Shown here: positions 52,627 to 61,143 of the stretch, piece by piece
Position numbering within the stretch: position 1 is the first letter of the stretch
Layout of the letters: every line of letters begins with the position of its first letter
Source: Spirosoma fluviale
GTDB taxonomy: Bacteria > Bacteroidota > Bacteroidia > Cytophagales > Spirosomataceae
Direction of reading: 5' to 3'
Assembly (NCBI RefSeq): GCF_900230225.1
Contig: NZ_OCNH01000008.1
Coordinates: forward strand, 211,725 to 275,724
Length of the DNA stretch: 64,000 nucleotides
The notes under the pieces: model-generated
Database searches by the model: none
The model's input: only the letters and a program-made list of their open reading frames with translations
What the model was told of the DNA's origin: nothing
Made by a program: the position numbers and the translations under genes

Positions 52627-52722
52627 ACACAGTAGTAAGTAGTAAGTACATACGTAGTAAGGCCGTTACGGACTTACCGACAGTATACTTACAGCTTACT
52701 CACTTACCGACTCTCACACAAA
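52627..52722. repeat. TAGTAAG-type repeat between rpsR and rplI
   Basis: About 95 bases carrying AGTAGTAAGTAGTAAGTA, then TAGTAAGGCCGTTACGGACTTAC, which folds back on itself (GTAAG...CTTAC), and further CTTAC units. It shares the TAGTAAG motif with the perfect hairpin at 51843-51930. It is a candidate small repeat family and could affect rplI expression. Confidence 0.55.
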
Positions 52723-53166
52723 ATGGATATCATTTTAAAAACCGATATTGCCGGCCTGGGCTACAAGAACGACACCGTTACGGTGAAGCCCGGTTACGGC
52801 CGCAATTACCTGATACCTCAGGGATTTGCAATGATGGCAACCGACTCGAACAAGAAGATCGTTGCTGAAAACATTCGTCAGGCTGCCCACAAAGCCGAAA
52901 AGATCAAAACCGAAGCCCAAAACATTGCCGATGGTATCGGCGATATGACGCTGACGATTCCAGCGAAAGCAGGCGACAGCGGCAAAATCTTCGGCCGGGT
53001 TACGAACACCCAGGTGGCTGAAGCACTTCGTGCCAAAGGCTTTGACATCGACCGGAAGAAAATTACGGTTGAAGATGTTAAAGTACTCGGCACCTACGAA
53101 GCGGCTCTTGATCTGCACAAAGATGTGAAGCACAAAGTGAAATTTGAAGTAGTATCGGCTGAATAA
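52723..53166 (+). CDS. rplI: Ribosomal protein L9
   Basis: A 147-residue large-subunit protein: MDIILKTDIAGLGYKNDTV and VKPGYGRNYLIPQGFAMMAT form the N-terminal RNA-binding domain, a long helix (about 40-75) links it to the C-terminal domain (GKIFGRVTNTQVAEAL). The length is normal. Third gene of rpsF-rpsR-rplI; 96 bases separate it from rpsR. Confidence 0.97.
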   Translation: MDIILKTDIAGLGYKNDTVTVKPGYGRNYLIPQGFAMMATDSNKKIVAENIRQAAHKAEKIKTEAQNIADGIGDMTLTIPAKAGDSGKIFGRVTNTQVAEALRAKGFDIDRKKITVEDVKVLGTYEAALDLHKDVKHKVKFEVVSAE

Positions 53167-53187
53167 GCAGTACTTCTTTTGGTGAAA

Positions 53188-53227
53188 TAGACCGGCTCGT
53201 TAACTAACGAAGCCGGTCTATTTTTTT
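53188..53227 (+). terminator. Terminator of the ribosomal protein operon
   Basis: TAGACCGGCTCGTTA and TAACGAAGCCGGTCTA pair with one extra base around AC, followed by seven T (53221-53227). Confidence 0.92.
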
Positions 53228-53376
53228 ATGGTATGTCTCAGGCTGTTTATACCCTTGTAAACTAGGCCAGCCAACTCGCAGAAAACAACCTTTTTACCGC
53301 TAATAATCAGCGATTTACCTGTAAGATTCTTTTCCTGAAATCGGAGCTAATTAGTCCAATTTTTTGTTGGTAAAGT

Positions 53377-54393
53377 ATGCAGTTTCATACAGAGTTTTCG
53401 CCCGAACCGCTCCCCTATCGCCTTGGTCTCGACAGCCGGATTGTGACCATTGGGTCGTGTTTTGCCGATGTAATGGGACGTCGGTTGATCGACCATAAAT
53501 TAGATGTACTCAACAATCCATTCGGTACGATTTTCAATCCGGTAACCATTACCAAATTGCTAACGATGGCCCTTCGCGGCACCACACCCGACGACAACGG
53601 TTATGTAGAACGGGATGGCGTCTGGTTTCATTACGATTTCCATTCGTCACTTTGGGCCAACACCCAGGATGAGTTACGAACCAAACTGATCAACGTGCTG
53701 TCGACAACAGCCGAAGCCATCCGGAAGGCTGATTTCCTGTTTTTAACGCTGGGCTCGGCCATTGTTTACCGCCATCTGGAAACCGGTGAAGTCGTAGCGA
53801 ACTGCCATAAAATGCCGGGTTCCCTCTTTGAAAAATACCTGTATCATATCGATCACCTACGCGATGATATGACCCGGTTGCTGAAAACACTCCACAAAGC
53901 GAACCCTAAACTGAAGGTTCTGCTGACGGTTAGCCCGGTTCGACACACGCGCGACACCCTGCCCCTCAACAGTGTGAGCAAGTCTACCCTGCGGGTCATT
54001 ACCCATGAACTAACGATCTGGAACGATTGGGTGTCCTATTTCCCGGCTTATGAGTTAATGATGGACGATTTGCGCGATTATCGTTTCTACGAAGCGGATA
54101 TGATTCACCCGAATGCGCAGGCACACGACTATATTTTTGAGAAGTTTGTCCAAAGCGCGTTTGATACCGAACTTCGCACCTTCGTTACACAATGGGCGCA
54201 GATCAGCCGTTCGCTGGCACACCGCCCGCTCTACAGCGATAGCAGCCCGGCTAATAAGCAGTTTCTGGGTAGACTGCTGGCCGAATTAGAGATACTTTCC
54301 AAACGTATCAATCTTTCGGCGGAACTGGCTGATGTTCGAAGTCGTTTAAACCAGGGAGAAAAGAAAGAAATGGGAACGGAGGAATTTGTATAA
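53377..54393 (+). CDS. GSCFA domain protein
   Basis: A 338-residue cytoplasmic protein with the family-defining VTIGSCFADVMGRRL near the N-terminus and NNPFGTIFNPVTI after it. The GSCFA domain belongs to the SGNH-hydrolase/esterase group, with the catalytic Ser in IGSC and a likely Asp/His pair in DMIHPNAQAHDYIFE. Its substrate is unknown; the family is widespread in Bacteroidota. It lies alone, 46 bases before the Mrp gene. Confidence 0.9.
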   Translation: MQFHTEFSPEPLPYRLGLDSRIVTIGSCFADVMGRRLIDHKLDVLNNPFGTIFNPVTITKLLTMALRGTTPDDNGYVERDGVWFHYDFHSSLWANTQDELRTKLINVLSTTAEAIRKADFLFLTLGSAIVYRHLETGEVVANCHKMPGSLFEKYLYHIDHLRDDMTRLLKTLHKANPKLKVLLTVSPVRHTRDTLPLNSVSKSTLRVITHELTIWNDWVSYFPAYELMMDDLRDYRFYEADMIHPNAQAHDYIFEKFVQSAFDTELRTFVTQWAQISRSLAHRPLYSDSSPANKQFLGRLLAELEILSKRINLSAELADVRSRLNQGEKKEMGTEEFV

Positions 54394-54438
54394 GTTTCCT
54401 GGCCCTTCAACTTACCTTCCTCCTTTTTCCAGTTAATT

Positions 54439-55542
54439 ATGTCTGATTACCGATTATCTACCGAAGCCGTTCTGCGGGCATTGAGCACCGTTGAAGAACC
54501 TGATTTAAAGCGGGACATCGTATCGCTCAACATGGTAAAGGATGTTGTGCTGGGTATCGATTCAGTTCGTTTTACAGTTGTTTTAACAACGCCTGCCTGT
54601 CCACTCAAAGAAGTCATCCGCAAACGTTGCGAAGATGCCATTCATACCCACATCGGTGCCAATGTTCAGGTAACGATTGATATGACATCGGACGTAACCT
54701 CAACGCGCATGAATGCGCCGACGCTGCCGGGTGTAAAAAATATTATTGCGGTTTCGTCGGGTAAAGGCGGAGTAGGTAAATCGACCGTAACGGCTAACCT
54801 GGCTATTGCCCTGCATAAATCAGGGGCGAAAGTGGGGATCATCGACGCCGACATCTACGGGCCGTCCATGCCAACGATGTTTGGAGCCGAAAACATCCAG
54901 CCGCGTATTTTTCAGCAGGATGGCTTAACCCGGATGGAACCCATTCAGCAGTTCGGCATTAAAATGCTCTCAATGGGCTTGCTGGTAGCGCCGGGTCAGG
55001 CGATTATCTGGCGTGGCACCATGGCCGGACGGGCCTTGCAGCAGTTTTTCTCCGATGCCGACTGGGGTGAACTGGATTACCTGCTCATTGACCTGCCACC
55101 GGGTACGGGCGACATTCACCTGACGCTGGTGCAGACCGTACCAGTTACGGGTGCTATCATCGTCACAACCCCCCAGAAAGTGGCTCTGGCTGACGCAACG
55201 AAAGGATTGGCTATGTTCCGCCAGCCGCAGATCAACGTGCCGGTTCTGGGCGTTATTGAAAACATGTCCTACTTTACACCAGCCGAACTACCTGACCACA
55301 AATACTACATTTTTGGTAAAGGTGGCGGTCAACTTCTGGCCGATCAATTCGATGTGCCGATGCTGGGACAAATTCCGCTTGTGCAGAGTATTCGTGAATC
55401 CGGGGATGAAGGGCGGCCCGCCATCAGTTCAGGAGATCCCATCGCGACTGCGGCCTTTCAGGATGCCGCCGAAGCCCTGGCTCAGCAAGTTGCTATCCGC
55501 AACGCCACCATCGACCGAACCGAACGGGTACAGGTTGCATAA
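54439..55542 (+). CDS. Mrp/NBP35-type P-loop ATPase (Fe-S cluster carrier)
   Basis: A 367-residue protein of the ApbC/Mrp family that carries Fe-S clusters to target enzymes. An N-terminal DUF59 (MIP18-like) domain (about 5-90) precedes the ATPase: deviant Walker A GKGGVGKST (108-116), IDADIYGPSMPTMFG, and LIDLPPGTGDIHLTL. The CPxC pair that most relatives use to bind the cluster is absent where expected; the segment reads ENMSYFTPAELPDHKYY. It precedes the NifU-like gene by 41 bases, which supports an Fe-S role. Confidence 0.92.
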   Translation: MSDYRLSTEAVLRALSTVEEPDLKRDIVSLNMVKDVVLGIDSVRFTVVLTTPACPLKEVIRKRCEDAIHTHIGANVQVTIDMTSDVTSTRMNAPTLPGVKNIIAVSSGKGGVGKSTVTANLAIALHKSGAKVGIIDADIYGPSMPTMFGAENIQPRIFQQDGLTRMEPIQQFGIKMLSMGLLVAPGQAIIWRGTMAGRALQQFFSDADWGELDYLLIDLPPGTGDIHLTLVQTVPVTGAIIVTTPQKVALADATKGLAMFRQPQINVPVLGVIENMSYFTPAELPDHKYYIFGKGGGQLLADQFDVPMLGQIPLVQSIRESGDEGRPAISSGDPIATAAFQDAAEALAQQVAIRNATIDRTERVQVA

Positions 55543-55583
55543 ACAACACAGAAAGTATAAATTTACCGTAAATCAACTATTCA

Positions 55584-55850
55584 ATGGAGACGGTAGTCAA
55601 CAACGACCAACTAATAAGCAAGATAGAACGGGCACTTGACAGCATGCGGCCATATCTGGCGGCCGATGGCGGCAACGTGAAAGTATTGGAAGTAACCGAA
55701 GATAAAACGGTTCGACTAGAACTAATGGGTTCGTGTGGTTCATGTCCCATGTCGGCAATGACGTTTAAAGGGGGCCTCGAAGAAGCCATCCTCAAAGCAG
55801 TACCGGAAATCTCAAGAGTTGAAGCGGTGAACATAACACCTGCTTTTTAA
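55584..55850 (+). CDS. NifU C-terminal domain Fe-S scaffold protein
   Basis: An 88-residue protein consisting only of the NifU C-terminal domain (NFU type). RPYLAADGGNVKVLEV opens it and the cluster-binding pair Cys51 and Cys54 lies in LMGSCGSCPMSAMTFK. Such small proteins hold and transfer [4Fe-4S] clusters. It follows an Mrp-type carrier gene with 41 bases between and is very likely co-transcribed with it. Confidence 0.95.
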   Translation: METVVNNDQLISKIERALDSMRPYLAADGGNVKVLEVTEDKTVRLELMGSCGSCPMSAMTFKGGLEEAILKAVPEISRVEAVNITPAF

Positions 55851-56031
55851 CCAGTCATTAATTCGGTAAGGCGAAAGATTGTACAAACGCTGACGCTAAA
55901 TTTATAAAAGGCTGTTTTTTTGGTTGGTTGTTAGTTAACCTAATCAATTTCAGTCTATAGTTTCTCAGACATTAGAACGCCTAATCAGGCGTTTTTTTGT
56001 TTCTTTGCAACTCGTATTATCCCTCATTTCA

Positions 56032-57687
56032 GTGAAAATAGGCATTTTCTTCGGTGGGCCAGCGCGTGAGCGTGAGGTCTCGTTTGCTGGCGGGCGTACC
56101 GCACTGGCTAATTTGGATAAAGGCTTATTCGAGCCGGTTCTGGTATTTGTGGATGGCCGCGGACGATTCCGGCTCGCTTCTCCAGAGTTTCTTCAATCAC
56201 CTTCCCTTCGTGAAGCGCTGCCGCAGGACAACTCCGGTTTTTCCGTCTACGATGAGTCACTGGCAGTTAACGTCCTCGACGCAACCTTGCCTGAGCTTCG
56301 GCCAGAACAGTTTCGCGATCATTTCGATCTAGCGTTTCTGGCTATGCACGGTCCCGATTGCGAGGACGGTGCTATTCAGGGATTGCTGGAATGGCATAAA
56401 ATGCCTTATACCGGACCGGGTCTCGTTGGATCGGCGGTGGGTATCAACAAAATTCTGCAAAACGAACTCATAGCGCTGGCAAATGGCCAGAAAAAGAAAA
56501 CCGCAACCATCAGCCGGGACGAATACGAACAGGCCGATAAAGCACAATTCTTTCAATCGCTGGTCGAGCATCTGGGTTTACCGGTTGTTGTAAAAGCCCC
56601 TCATCAGGGATCGTCCATCGGCGTAGCGATTGTGCGTGAAGCCGATCTGGCGCTGTTTTGCCGATCAGTAGAGCAATGCTTTTTCACAATGAGCATTCAA
56701 CCCGATGGCTGGAGTAAACTGAGCGAGTGGCCAAGTTTGTCGGGAGCCGAAAAGCACGAACTGGCGCAGAAAATGGTCAGTCTGGATTCGGGAATTAGTT
56801 TCCCGGTTGTCATCGAGCAAACGGGAGAAGTAATTAAGCACCCAGCCGAATTCGTGGCTAAACTGGATGTACTAACAGCACAAAGCAATCAGCCTATTAC
56901 GCTGGCGTCGCTGAACGCAGAAGATGAAGTACTTTTTGAAGAGTTCATCACGGGTCAGGAGTTCTCTTGCGGAGTAATTCAGGACGATGATCAGATTGCC
57001 ATTGCACTCCCTCCAACGGAGATTTACAACGTAACCAGCTTTGATTTCGATTCGAAATACAGACTCAATACAACCAAAAAGCGAATTCCGGTCGAGACAA
57101 GTCTGGAGAACAACCGTAAGATTCAGCTGGCAGTGGCGCAGGTGTTTACCCGGTTGGGCATTAACGTTTACTCCCGAATTGACGGCTTCCTAACCCCCGC
57201 CGGGGATGTGTTACTGCATGATCCCAACACCATTCCGGGCATGTCGCCCTCATCGCTTATTTTCAAACAAATGGCAGAAATTGGCTTAAATCTGGCCAAT
57301 TCGCTGACGTATCTTATCCGTCAATCATTACGCGAGCGCATCCGCACAGGCAAAGATACTTTCCACTTAAAACACCTGCTCGCTGAACTCGACGCTCAAT
57401 TGGCACACCGAAAAGCCAATCCGCTGCCCGAACGGGTTATTTCCTTTGGCTCCAGCGATGAGGAATTTATCACGGCCAAACAGCAATACAACGAGCTGGC
57501 CGCATCAGGTACTGTGCTGCCTTCATTGATGTACATTAAGAGCAAACAGGAGTCGCACGAGATTCCGGTCAATCTGCTCTTTAAAGACACCATTTCGGAA
57601 CTGGAAACAGCTTTGAGTCAACCGCGTCATCCATTGCTGGTCGAAACAGCCGAGTTGGCCCGCCATATTACCGAACGATACGTGTAA
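56032..57687 (+). CDS. ddl: Enlarged D-alanine--D-alanine ligase
   Basis: A 551-residue ATP-grasp ligase joining D-Ala units for peptidoglycan. I start it at the GTG at 56032 (MKIGIFFGGPAREREVSFAG); a TTG at 56005 would add nine residues. Core motifs are present: EREVS, AMHGPDCEDGAIQGLLE, PYTGPG, VVKAPHQGSSIGVAIV, FEEFITGQEFSCGV and the metal-site HDPNTIPGMSPSS, where Asp replaces the usual Glu. Normal enzymes are 300-370 residues; this one has an extra segment of about 70 residues (220-296) and a C-terminal extension of about 120 (432-551). Ligase function is likely; the exact second substrate is less certain. Confidence 0.85.
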   Translation: MKIGIFFGGPAREREVSFAGGRTALANLDKGLFEPVLVFVDGRGRFRLASPEFLQSPSLREALPQDNSGFSVYDESLAVNVLDATLPELRPEQFRDHFDLAFLAMHGPDCEDGAIQGLLEWHKMPYTGPGLVGSAVGINKILQNELIALANGQKKKTATISRDEYEQADKAQFFQSLVEHLGLPVVVKAPHQGSSIGVAIVREADLALFCRSVEQCFFTMSIQPDGWSKLSEWPSLSGAEKHELAQKMVSLDSGISFPVVIEQTGEVIKHPAEFVAKLDVLTAQSNQPITLASLNAEDEVLFEEFITGQEFSCGVIQDDDQIAIALPPTEIYNVTSFDFDSKYRLNTTKKRIPVETSLENNRKIQLAVAQVFTRLGINVYSRIDGFLTPAGDVLLHDPNTIPGMSPSSLIFKQMAEIGLNLANSLTYLIRQSLRERIRTGKDTFHLKHLLAELDAQLAHRKANPLPERVISFGSSDEEFITAKQQYNELAASGTVLPSLMYIKSKQESHEIPVNLLFKDTISELETALSQPRHPLLVETAELARHITERYV

Positions 57688-57700
57688 GATCAGCTATACA

Positions 57701-57741
57701 AGAAAAGGGGGCTACAGTCTTGAACTATAGCCCCCTTTTCT
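57701..57741. terminator. Two-way terminator between ddl and the oxidoreductase gene
   Basis: AGAAAAGGGGGCTA (57701-57714) pairs perfectly with TAGCCCCCTTTTCT (57728-57741). The GC stem is flanked by A and T on both sides and separates convergent genes. Confidence 0.88.
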
Positions 57742-57752
57742 ATGCCGTTCAG

Positions 57753-58835
57753 TTATAACATAACCGGTTGCCCGGTACGAACCGATTCGTCGCAGGCAAA
57801 CGCAATCTGCAAGCTACTTACGGCATCCTGCATGTGGTCGGTCAGGTCCAGATCGTCCAGAATGGCTTTCTGAAAATACCGCTGTTCGCGGTTGCAGAGT
57901 TCCTGATGATCCGGCTCGTCCTGCATATCAATCCAGGTATCCGTTTCAACGAACTGGTCATTCGCGTCCAGCGCGGCTTTGTGTACGCGCAGCGATTCCG
58001 TTTTGGTGTGCGAATCAACGTTGTCTGATTTACCGGCAGCACCCGCGTTCTTAGCCACGATCGACACACAGCCGTCCGGTCCAATCACGTCTTTCACGAA
58101 GAAAGCAGTTTCGCTCATCATGGGGCCCCACCCAGCTTCGTACCAGCCCACCGAGCCGTCTTCGAACCGAATCTGCAACTGACCGTAGTTGTAATTACCG
58201 GTCGGAATATCGTTCGTTAATCGAGCACCAATTGCGTTCACCTGAAGCGGCTTTGAACGGGTCATTTGGCACATCACGTCGATGTAATGGACACCGCAAT
58301 CCACGATGGGACTCAGGCTTTTCATCAGGTTACGGTGTACGGTCCACATGGTACCGTGACTTTGCTGATTCAGGTTCATCCGCATCACCAGCGGTTTCCC
58401 CAGCCCCTGCGCGATCTCGACAAATTTCTCCCAGGATGGATGATGCCGCAATATATAGCCCACGACGAGTTTTTTACCTGCTTTTTGAGCAGCCGCCATC
58501 ACATTTCTGGCTCCTTCTACCGTATCGGCTATGGGTTTTTCCATGAACACATGACACCCTTGTTCAAAAGCCATGACGGCGAATTTTTCGTGCGTATCCG
58601 GGTAAGTAGAAATGCAAACGGCATCAGGTTTGGTTTCGGCCAGCGCTTTCGCATAATCATCATAAAGTACATAACCACCGCCCAGCCGTTCGTTCAGAAC
58701 AACTTTGCTGTTTCCGGTTGACACGATACCACAAATTTCGAAGCCACCGATTGTTGTATAAGCAATGGCGTGCGAGGCACCCATATTACCACATCCGACA
58801 ACCAACACACGCAGCGGTTTATTTGGCATTGACAT
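57753..58835 (-). CDS. Gfo/Idh/MocA-family oxidoreductase
   Basis: A 360-residue NAD(P)-dependent dehydrogenase. The N-terminal Rossmann fold reads RVLVVGCGNMGASHAIAY, and the Gfo/Idh signature EKPIA (in HVFMEKPIADT) is near residue 97. The catalytic region includes a likely His in IVDCGVHYIDVM. No signal peptide. Substrates are usually sugars or inositols, but neither the sequence nor the neighbours specify one. A minus-strand TACTTTTG element lies 35 bases upstream. Confidence 0.9.
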   Translation of the reverse strand: MSMPNKPLRVLVVGCGNMGASHAIAYTTIGGFEICGIVSTGNSKVVLNERLGGGYVLYDDYAKALAETKPDAVCISTYPDTHEKFAVMAFEQGCHVFMEKPIADTVEGARNVMAAAQKAGKKLVVGYILRHHPSWEKFVEIAQGLGKPLVMRMNLNQQSHGTMWTVHRNLMKSLSPIVDCGVHYIDVMCQMTRSKPLQVNAIGARLTNDIPTGNYNYGQLQIRFEDGSVGWYEAGWGPMMSETAFFVKDVIGPDGCVSIVAKNAGAAGKSDNVDSHTKTESLRVHKAALDANDQFVETDTWIDMQDEPDHQELCNREQRYFQKAILDDLDLTDHMQDAVSSLQIAFACDESVRTGQPVML

Positions 58836-58869
58836 GAACTAATTAGTTTGGCAGGAAAATTATTGATTA

Positions 58870-58877
58870 CAAAAGTA
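58870..58877 (-). promoter_or_regulatory. Possible -7 element of the oxidoreductase gene
   Basis: The minus strand reads TACTTTTG at 58877-58870, an exact TAnnTTTG match, 35 bases before the ATG. No proper upstream TTTG is evident. Confidence 0.4.
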
Positions 58878-58921
58878 ATCCAAAGTAAGATCATACCGCT
58901 GAAAGCCATAATCAAGATGCA

Positions 58922-60004
58922 CTATTCACTTGTAGCTCGCTCAATTATTTCATGAGCCTCTTCCAGATCATCGTGTTCAGGCTCTGGAATCTCCTCCTGC
59001 TGTTCATCCGGCTCGGGGGCAAACGTGAGGGCGGTGAAAATGGGGAAGTGATCGGAGCCGCAGTTAGGTAATCGGCGAATTTTCCGAAGCTTAAAATGAT
59101 GGGATACGAACACGTGGTCGAGTGGCCAGCGAAAGAGAAAATAATTGGCATGAAACGTATTGTACAAGCCCCGACCAACGCGCGGATCAAACAACCCACT
59201 CACCCGCTGAAACAGGCGCGTTGTATGCGACCAGGCTACATCATTCAAATCACCGGCTACAATAACCGGCTCTTTCAGCTTTCGGGCTTCTTTACCAACC
59301 AGCAAAAGCTCCGCATCCCGTTCGGCTGAGCGATAGTGTTCCGTAGGTGTAGGCGGCATTGGATGAACGCCGTAGAAGTGAATTACCTGACCGGAGGGTA
59401 GTTCAAACTGTATGTATACGGACGGAATATCATCCTGGATAAGAAAACGAACTTCATGATGTCGCATCGGCAAGCGAGAGTAAAGTAGCATCCCATATGT
59501 ATTTTCCAATGGATGTAAAATACGGTATGGATACTTCGCTTCCATTGGTGCTAACTCATCCTGCCAGCGCTGGTTGGCTTCAAGAACCAACACAACGTCA
59601 GGGTCATGCTTTTTAGCCATAGCCCAAACTTTCGGTGTCTGGGTATTTTCCATGTATACATTGGTGACCAGTAGACGTATGGTATTCTCATCGGCAATCC
59701 GCTGATCAAATTTTCTGGGCAGTCGCAGAACCTGCTTTTTGTGCAAGGGCGTAAAGCGATGAATGAGCCATCCCTGGTAGAGAAGCGTTACACATAAGCC
59801 AACCGGTACAATTCCCATTGGCCACCCGGTATGACGGCTAAAAATAGCCCAGCTTATTAACCCAATAAATGCCAGTACGGTAAGCTGTAGATGGGGAAAA
59901 TCCCACATCCGAATCCACCAATAATCAAGTCGAATAAAATTGATAAAAGACGCTATCGTAACTACGACGGCATAAGTGAGTAGAATGGAGTCAACTGTTT
60001 GCAT
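58922..60004 (-). CDS. Membrane-anchored endonuclease/exonuclease/phosphatase (EEP) family protein
   Basis: A 360-residue protein with three N-terminal transmembrane segments (about 5-22, 38-55 and 63-80) and a cytoplasmic or periplasmic EEP domain (about 105-330). EEP motifs are present: LLVTNVYMEN, VVLVLEANQRW, a VIHFYGVHPMP strand, VAGDLNDVAWS and the terminal GSDHFPIFTAL with the catalytic Asp and His. The last 30 residues are very acidic (EPDEQQEEIPEPEHDD). The family covers nucleases, phosphatases and sphingomyelinases, and the substrate cannot be told from the sequence. Confidence 0.88.
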   Translation of the reverse strand: MQTVDSILLTYAVVVTIASFINFIRLDYWWIRMWDFPHLQLTVLAFIGLISWAIFSRHTGWPMGIVPVGLCVTLLYQGWLIHRFTPLHKKQVLRLPRKFDQRIADENTIRLLVTNVYMENTQTPKVWAMAKKHDPDVVLVLEANQRWQDELAPMEAKYPYRILHPLENTYGMLLYSRLPMRHHEVRFLIQDDIPSVYIQFELPSGQVIHFYGVHPMPPTPTEHYRSAERDAELLLVGKEARKLKEPVIVAGDLNDVAWSHTTRLFQRVSGLFDPRVGRGLYNTFHANYFLFRWPLDHVFVSHHFKLRKIRRLPNCGSDHFPIFTALTFAPEPDEQQEEIPEPEHDDLEEAHEIIERATSE

Positions 60005-60096
60005 GCTGAATGGTAGGGGCCATGTGAATGGGTATAAGATGTAGTTTTTAAAGGATAAAACGGTACAAATGAAATTTTATGACTTGCGGTTACAAG

Positions 60097-60612
60097 CTAG
60101 TCATCATAAGAAATCGCCTTTATTTCCAGGACACTTTCTCCTTGTGGCGTACGTAGGGTAACCAAATCGCCCACCCGTTTCCCCAGCAATAATCTGGCAA
60201 CGGGTGCCAGGAACGCAATTCGCCCATGAATGGCATCAGCCTCATCGACACCTACAATGGTTAGCTTTCGGTCAACATTACCAAGCTTACGACTTTGTAA
60301 AGTTACTGTAGCACCAAACCGAACCTCATCCTGAGGATGTGACTGCGTATCCACAACTTTTGCCGTAGCGATTCGCTGATTGAGAGCAGCAATACGACCA
60401 TTCAAGAGCGCTAGTTGGCGAGTACGTTCCGTCTCGTCCGATTCATTAGTTTGTGCCTGGGCATGTTCTTTCTCAAGCGTCTCTAACTCATCCCGTAGCA
60501 TAACCAATCCCCGTGGCGTTACATAATTTGCTGATCCGGCTGGCAACGGAGCTCTGGCAGGGATGACCACCGGGTCATCTGCACTCTCGTTTTTTAAAAA
60601 AGCCCTGCTCAT
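60097..60612 (-). CDS. GreA/GreB-type transcript cleavage factor
   Basis: A 171-residue elongation factor that rescues backtracked RNA polymerase. The N-terminal coiled coil (about 30-85) begins YVTPRGLVMLRDELETLE, and the C-terminal FKBP-like domain has VRFGATVTLQS, LTIVGVDEAD and GKRVGDLVTLRTP. An extra N-terminal stretch of about 25 residues makes it nearer GreB length. The acidic coiled-coil tip that holds Mg is not fully resolved in this reading, so GreA or GreB is left open. Confidence 0.88.
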   Translation of the reverse strand: MSRAFLKNESADDPVVIPARAPLPAGSANYVTPRGLVMLRDELETLEKEHAQAQTNESDETERTRQLALLNGRIAALNQRIATAKVVDTQSHPQDEVRFGATVTLQSRKLGNVDRKLTIVGVDEADAIHGRIAFLAPVARLLLGKRVGDLVTLRTPQGESVLEIKAISYDD

Positions 60613-60793
60613 CTCGCGTTCATTTTGTGTATAAACGTAACAGCCATTAAACCGCGTTGTTTATAACATGCCTTAACAACCAGTTGAAGCTCTCTGACTG
60701 GCAACTACTTCGCACCAAATTTTCTACGGTTCATCGCTCTATTTATGCAGTCCATAAATTGTGGCTTTTCTTCTCTCCATCCCTTCCTAATTT
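60613..60793. other. Upstream region of the Gre factor gene
   Basis: About 180 bases of mixed composition containing the Gre gene's upstream DNA. No exact TAnnTTTG on the minus strand and no repeat other than the ones listed. Confidence 0.35.
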
Positions 60794-60840
60794 TGTCCGT
60801 AAGTGAACAGAGGATGTCCAGTTACGGACAGGAATAGCTA
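60794..60840. repeat. Inverted repeat in the Gre-hydroxylase spacer
   Basis: TGTCCGTAA (60794-60802) and TTACGGACA (60832-60840) are perfect 9-base arms with a 29-base loop. No function is clear; it may be part of a promoter or a weak terminator. Confidence 0.4.
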
Positions 60841-60960
60841 AACACCATGTATATAACTAACTATAAACCAGCGCATTTAGTTATCTGGCACATCCTTTGG
60901 CGTAGAAAGAATGAGCAGTAAACAACAAACACGAACTATAAGTAACAAATCTTAAAACAT

Positions 60961-61092
60961 TTGAACACAATTGTAAAACCGAACGAGAGCAGCATCCGTA
61001 AACGACTTAACTTGTCAACGGATAAAGACTACATCGCGGGTAATCTCTATGAAATAAACGGAACGCTATTCAAACGAAAAATGCCCAGATGA
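60961..61092 (+). CDS. Possible 43-residue small protein
   Basis: A TTG-started frame runs 43 codons to a TGA inside the left arm of the terminator at 61070. The product has a protein-like C-terminal half (LSTDKDYIAGNLYEINGTLF). There is no clear Shine-Dalgarno sequence and no ATG, so this is a weak call; it may be a remnant of a larger gene. Confidence 0.25.
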   Translation: MNTIVKPNESSIRKRLNLSTDKDYIAGNLYEINGTLFKRKMPR

Positions 61093-61112
61093 TTCTGGGC
61101 ATTTTTCGTTTG
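61070..61112 (-). terminator. Terminator of the molybdenum hydroxylase operon
   Basis: TCAAACGAAAAATGCCCAG (61070-61088 by arm) and CTGGGCATTTTTCGTTTGA (61094-61112) pair perfectly around 5 bases. It lies 30 bases after the large-subunit stop. Confidence 0.9.
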
Positions 61113-61143
61113 AAATTAGAACTATTTCTCTCGAAGCATATTA

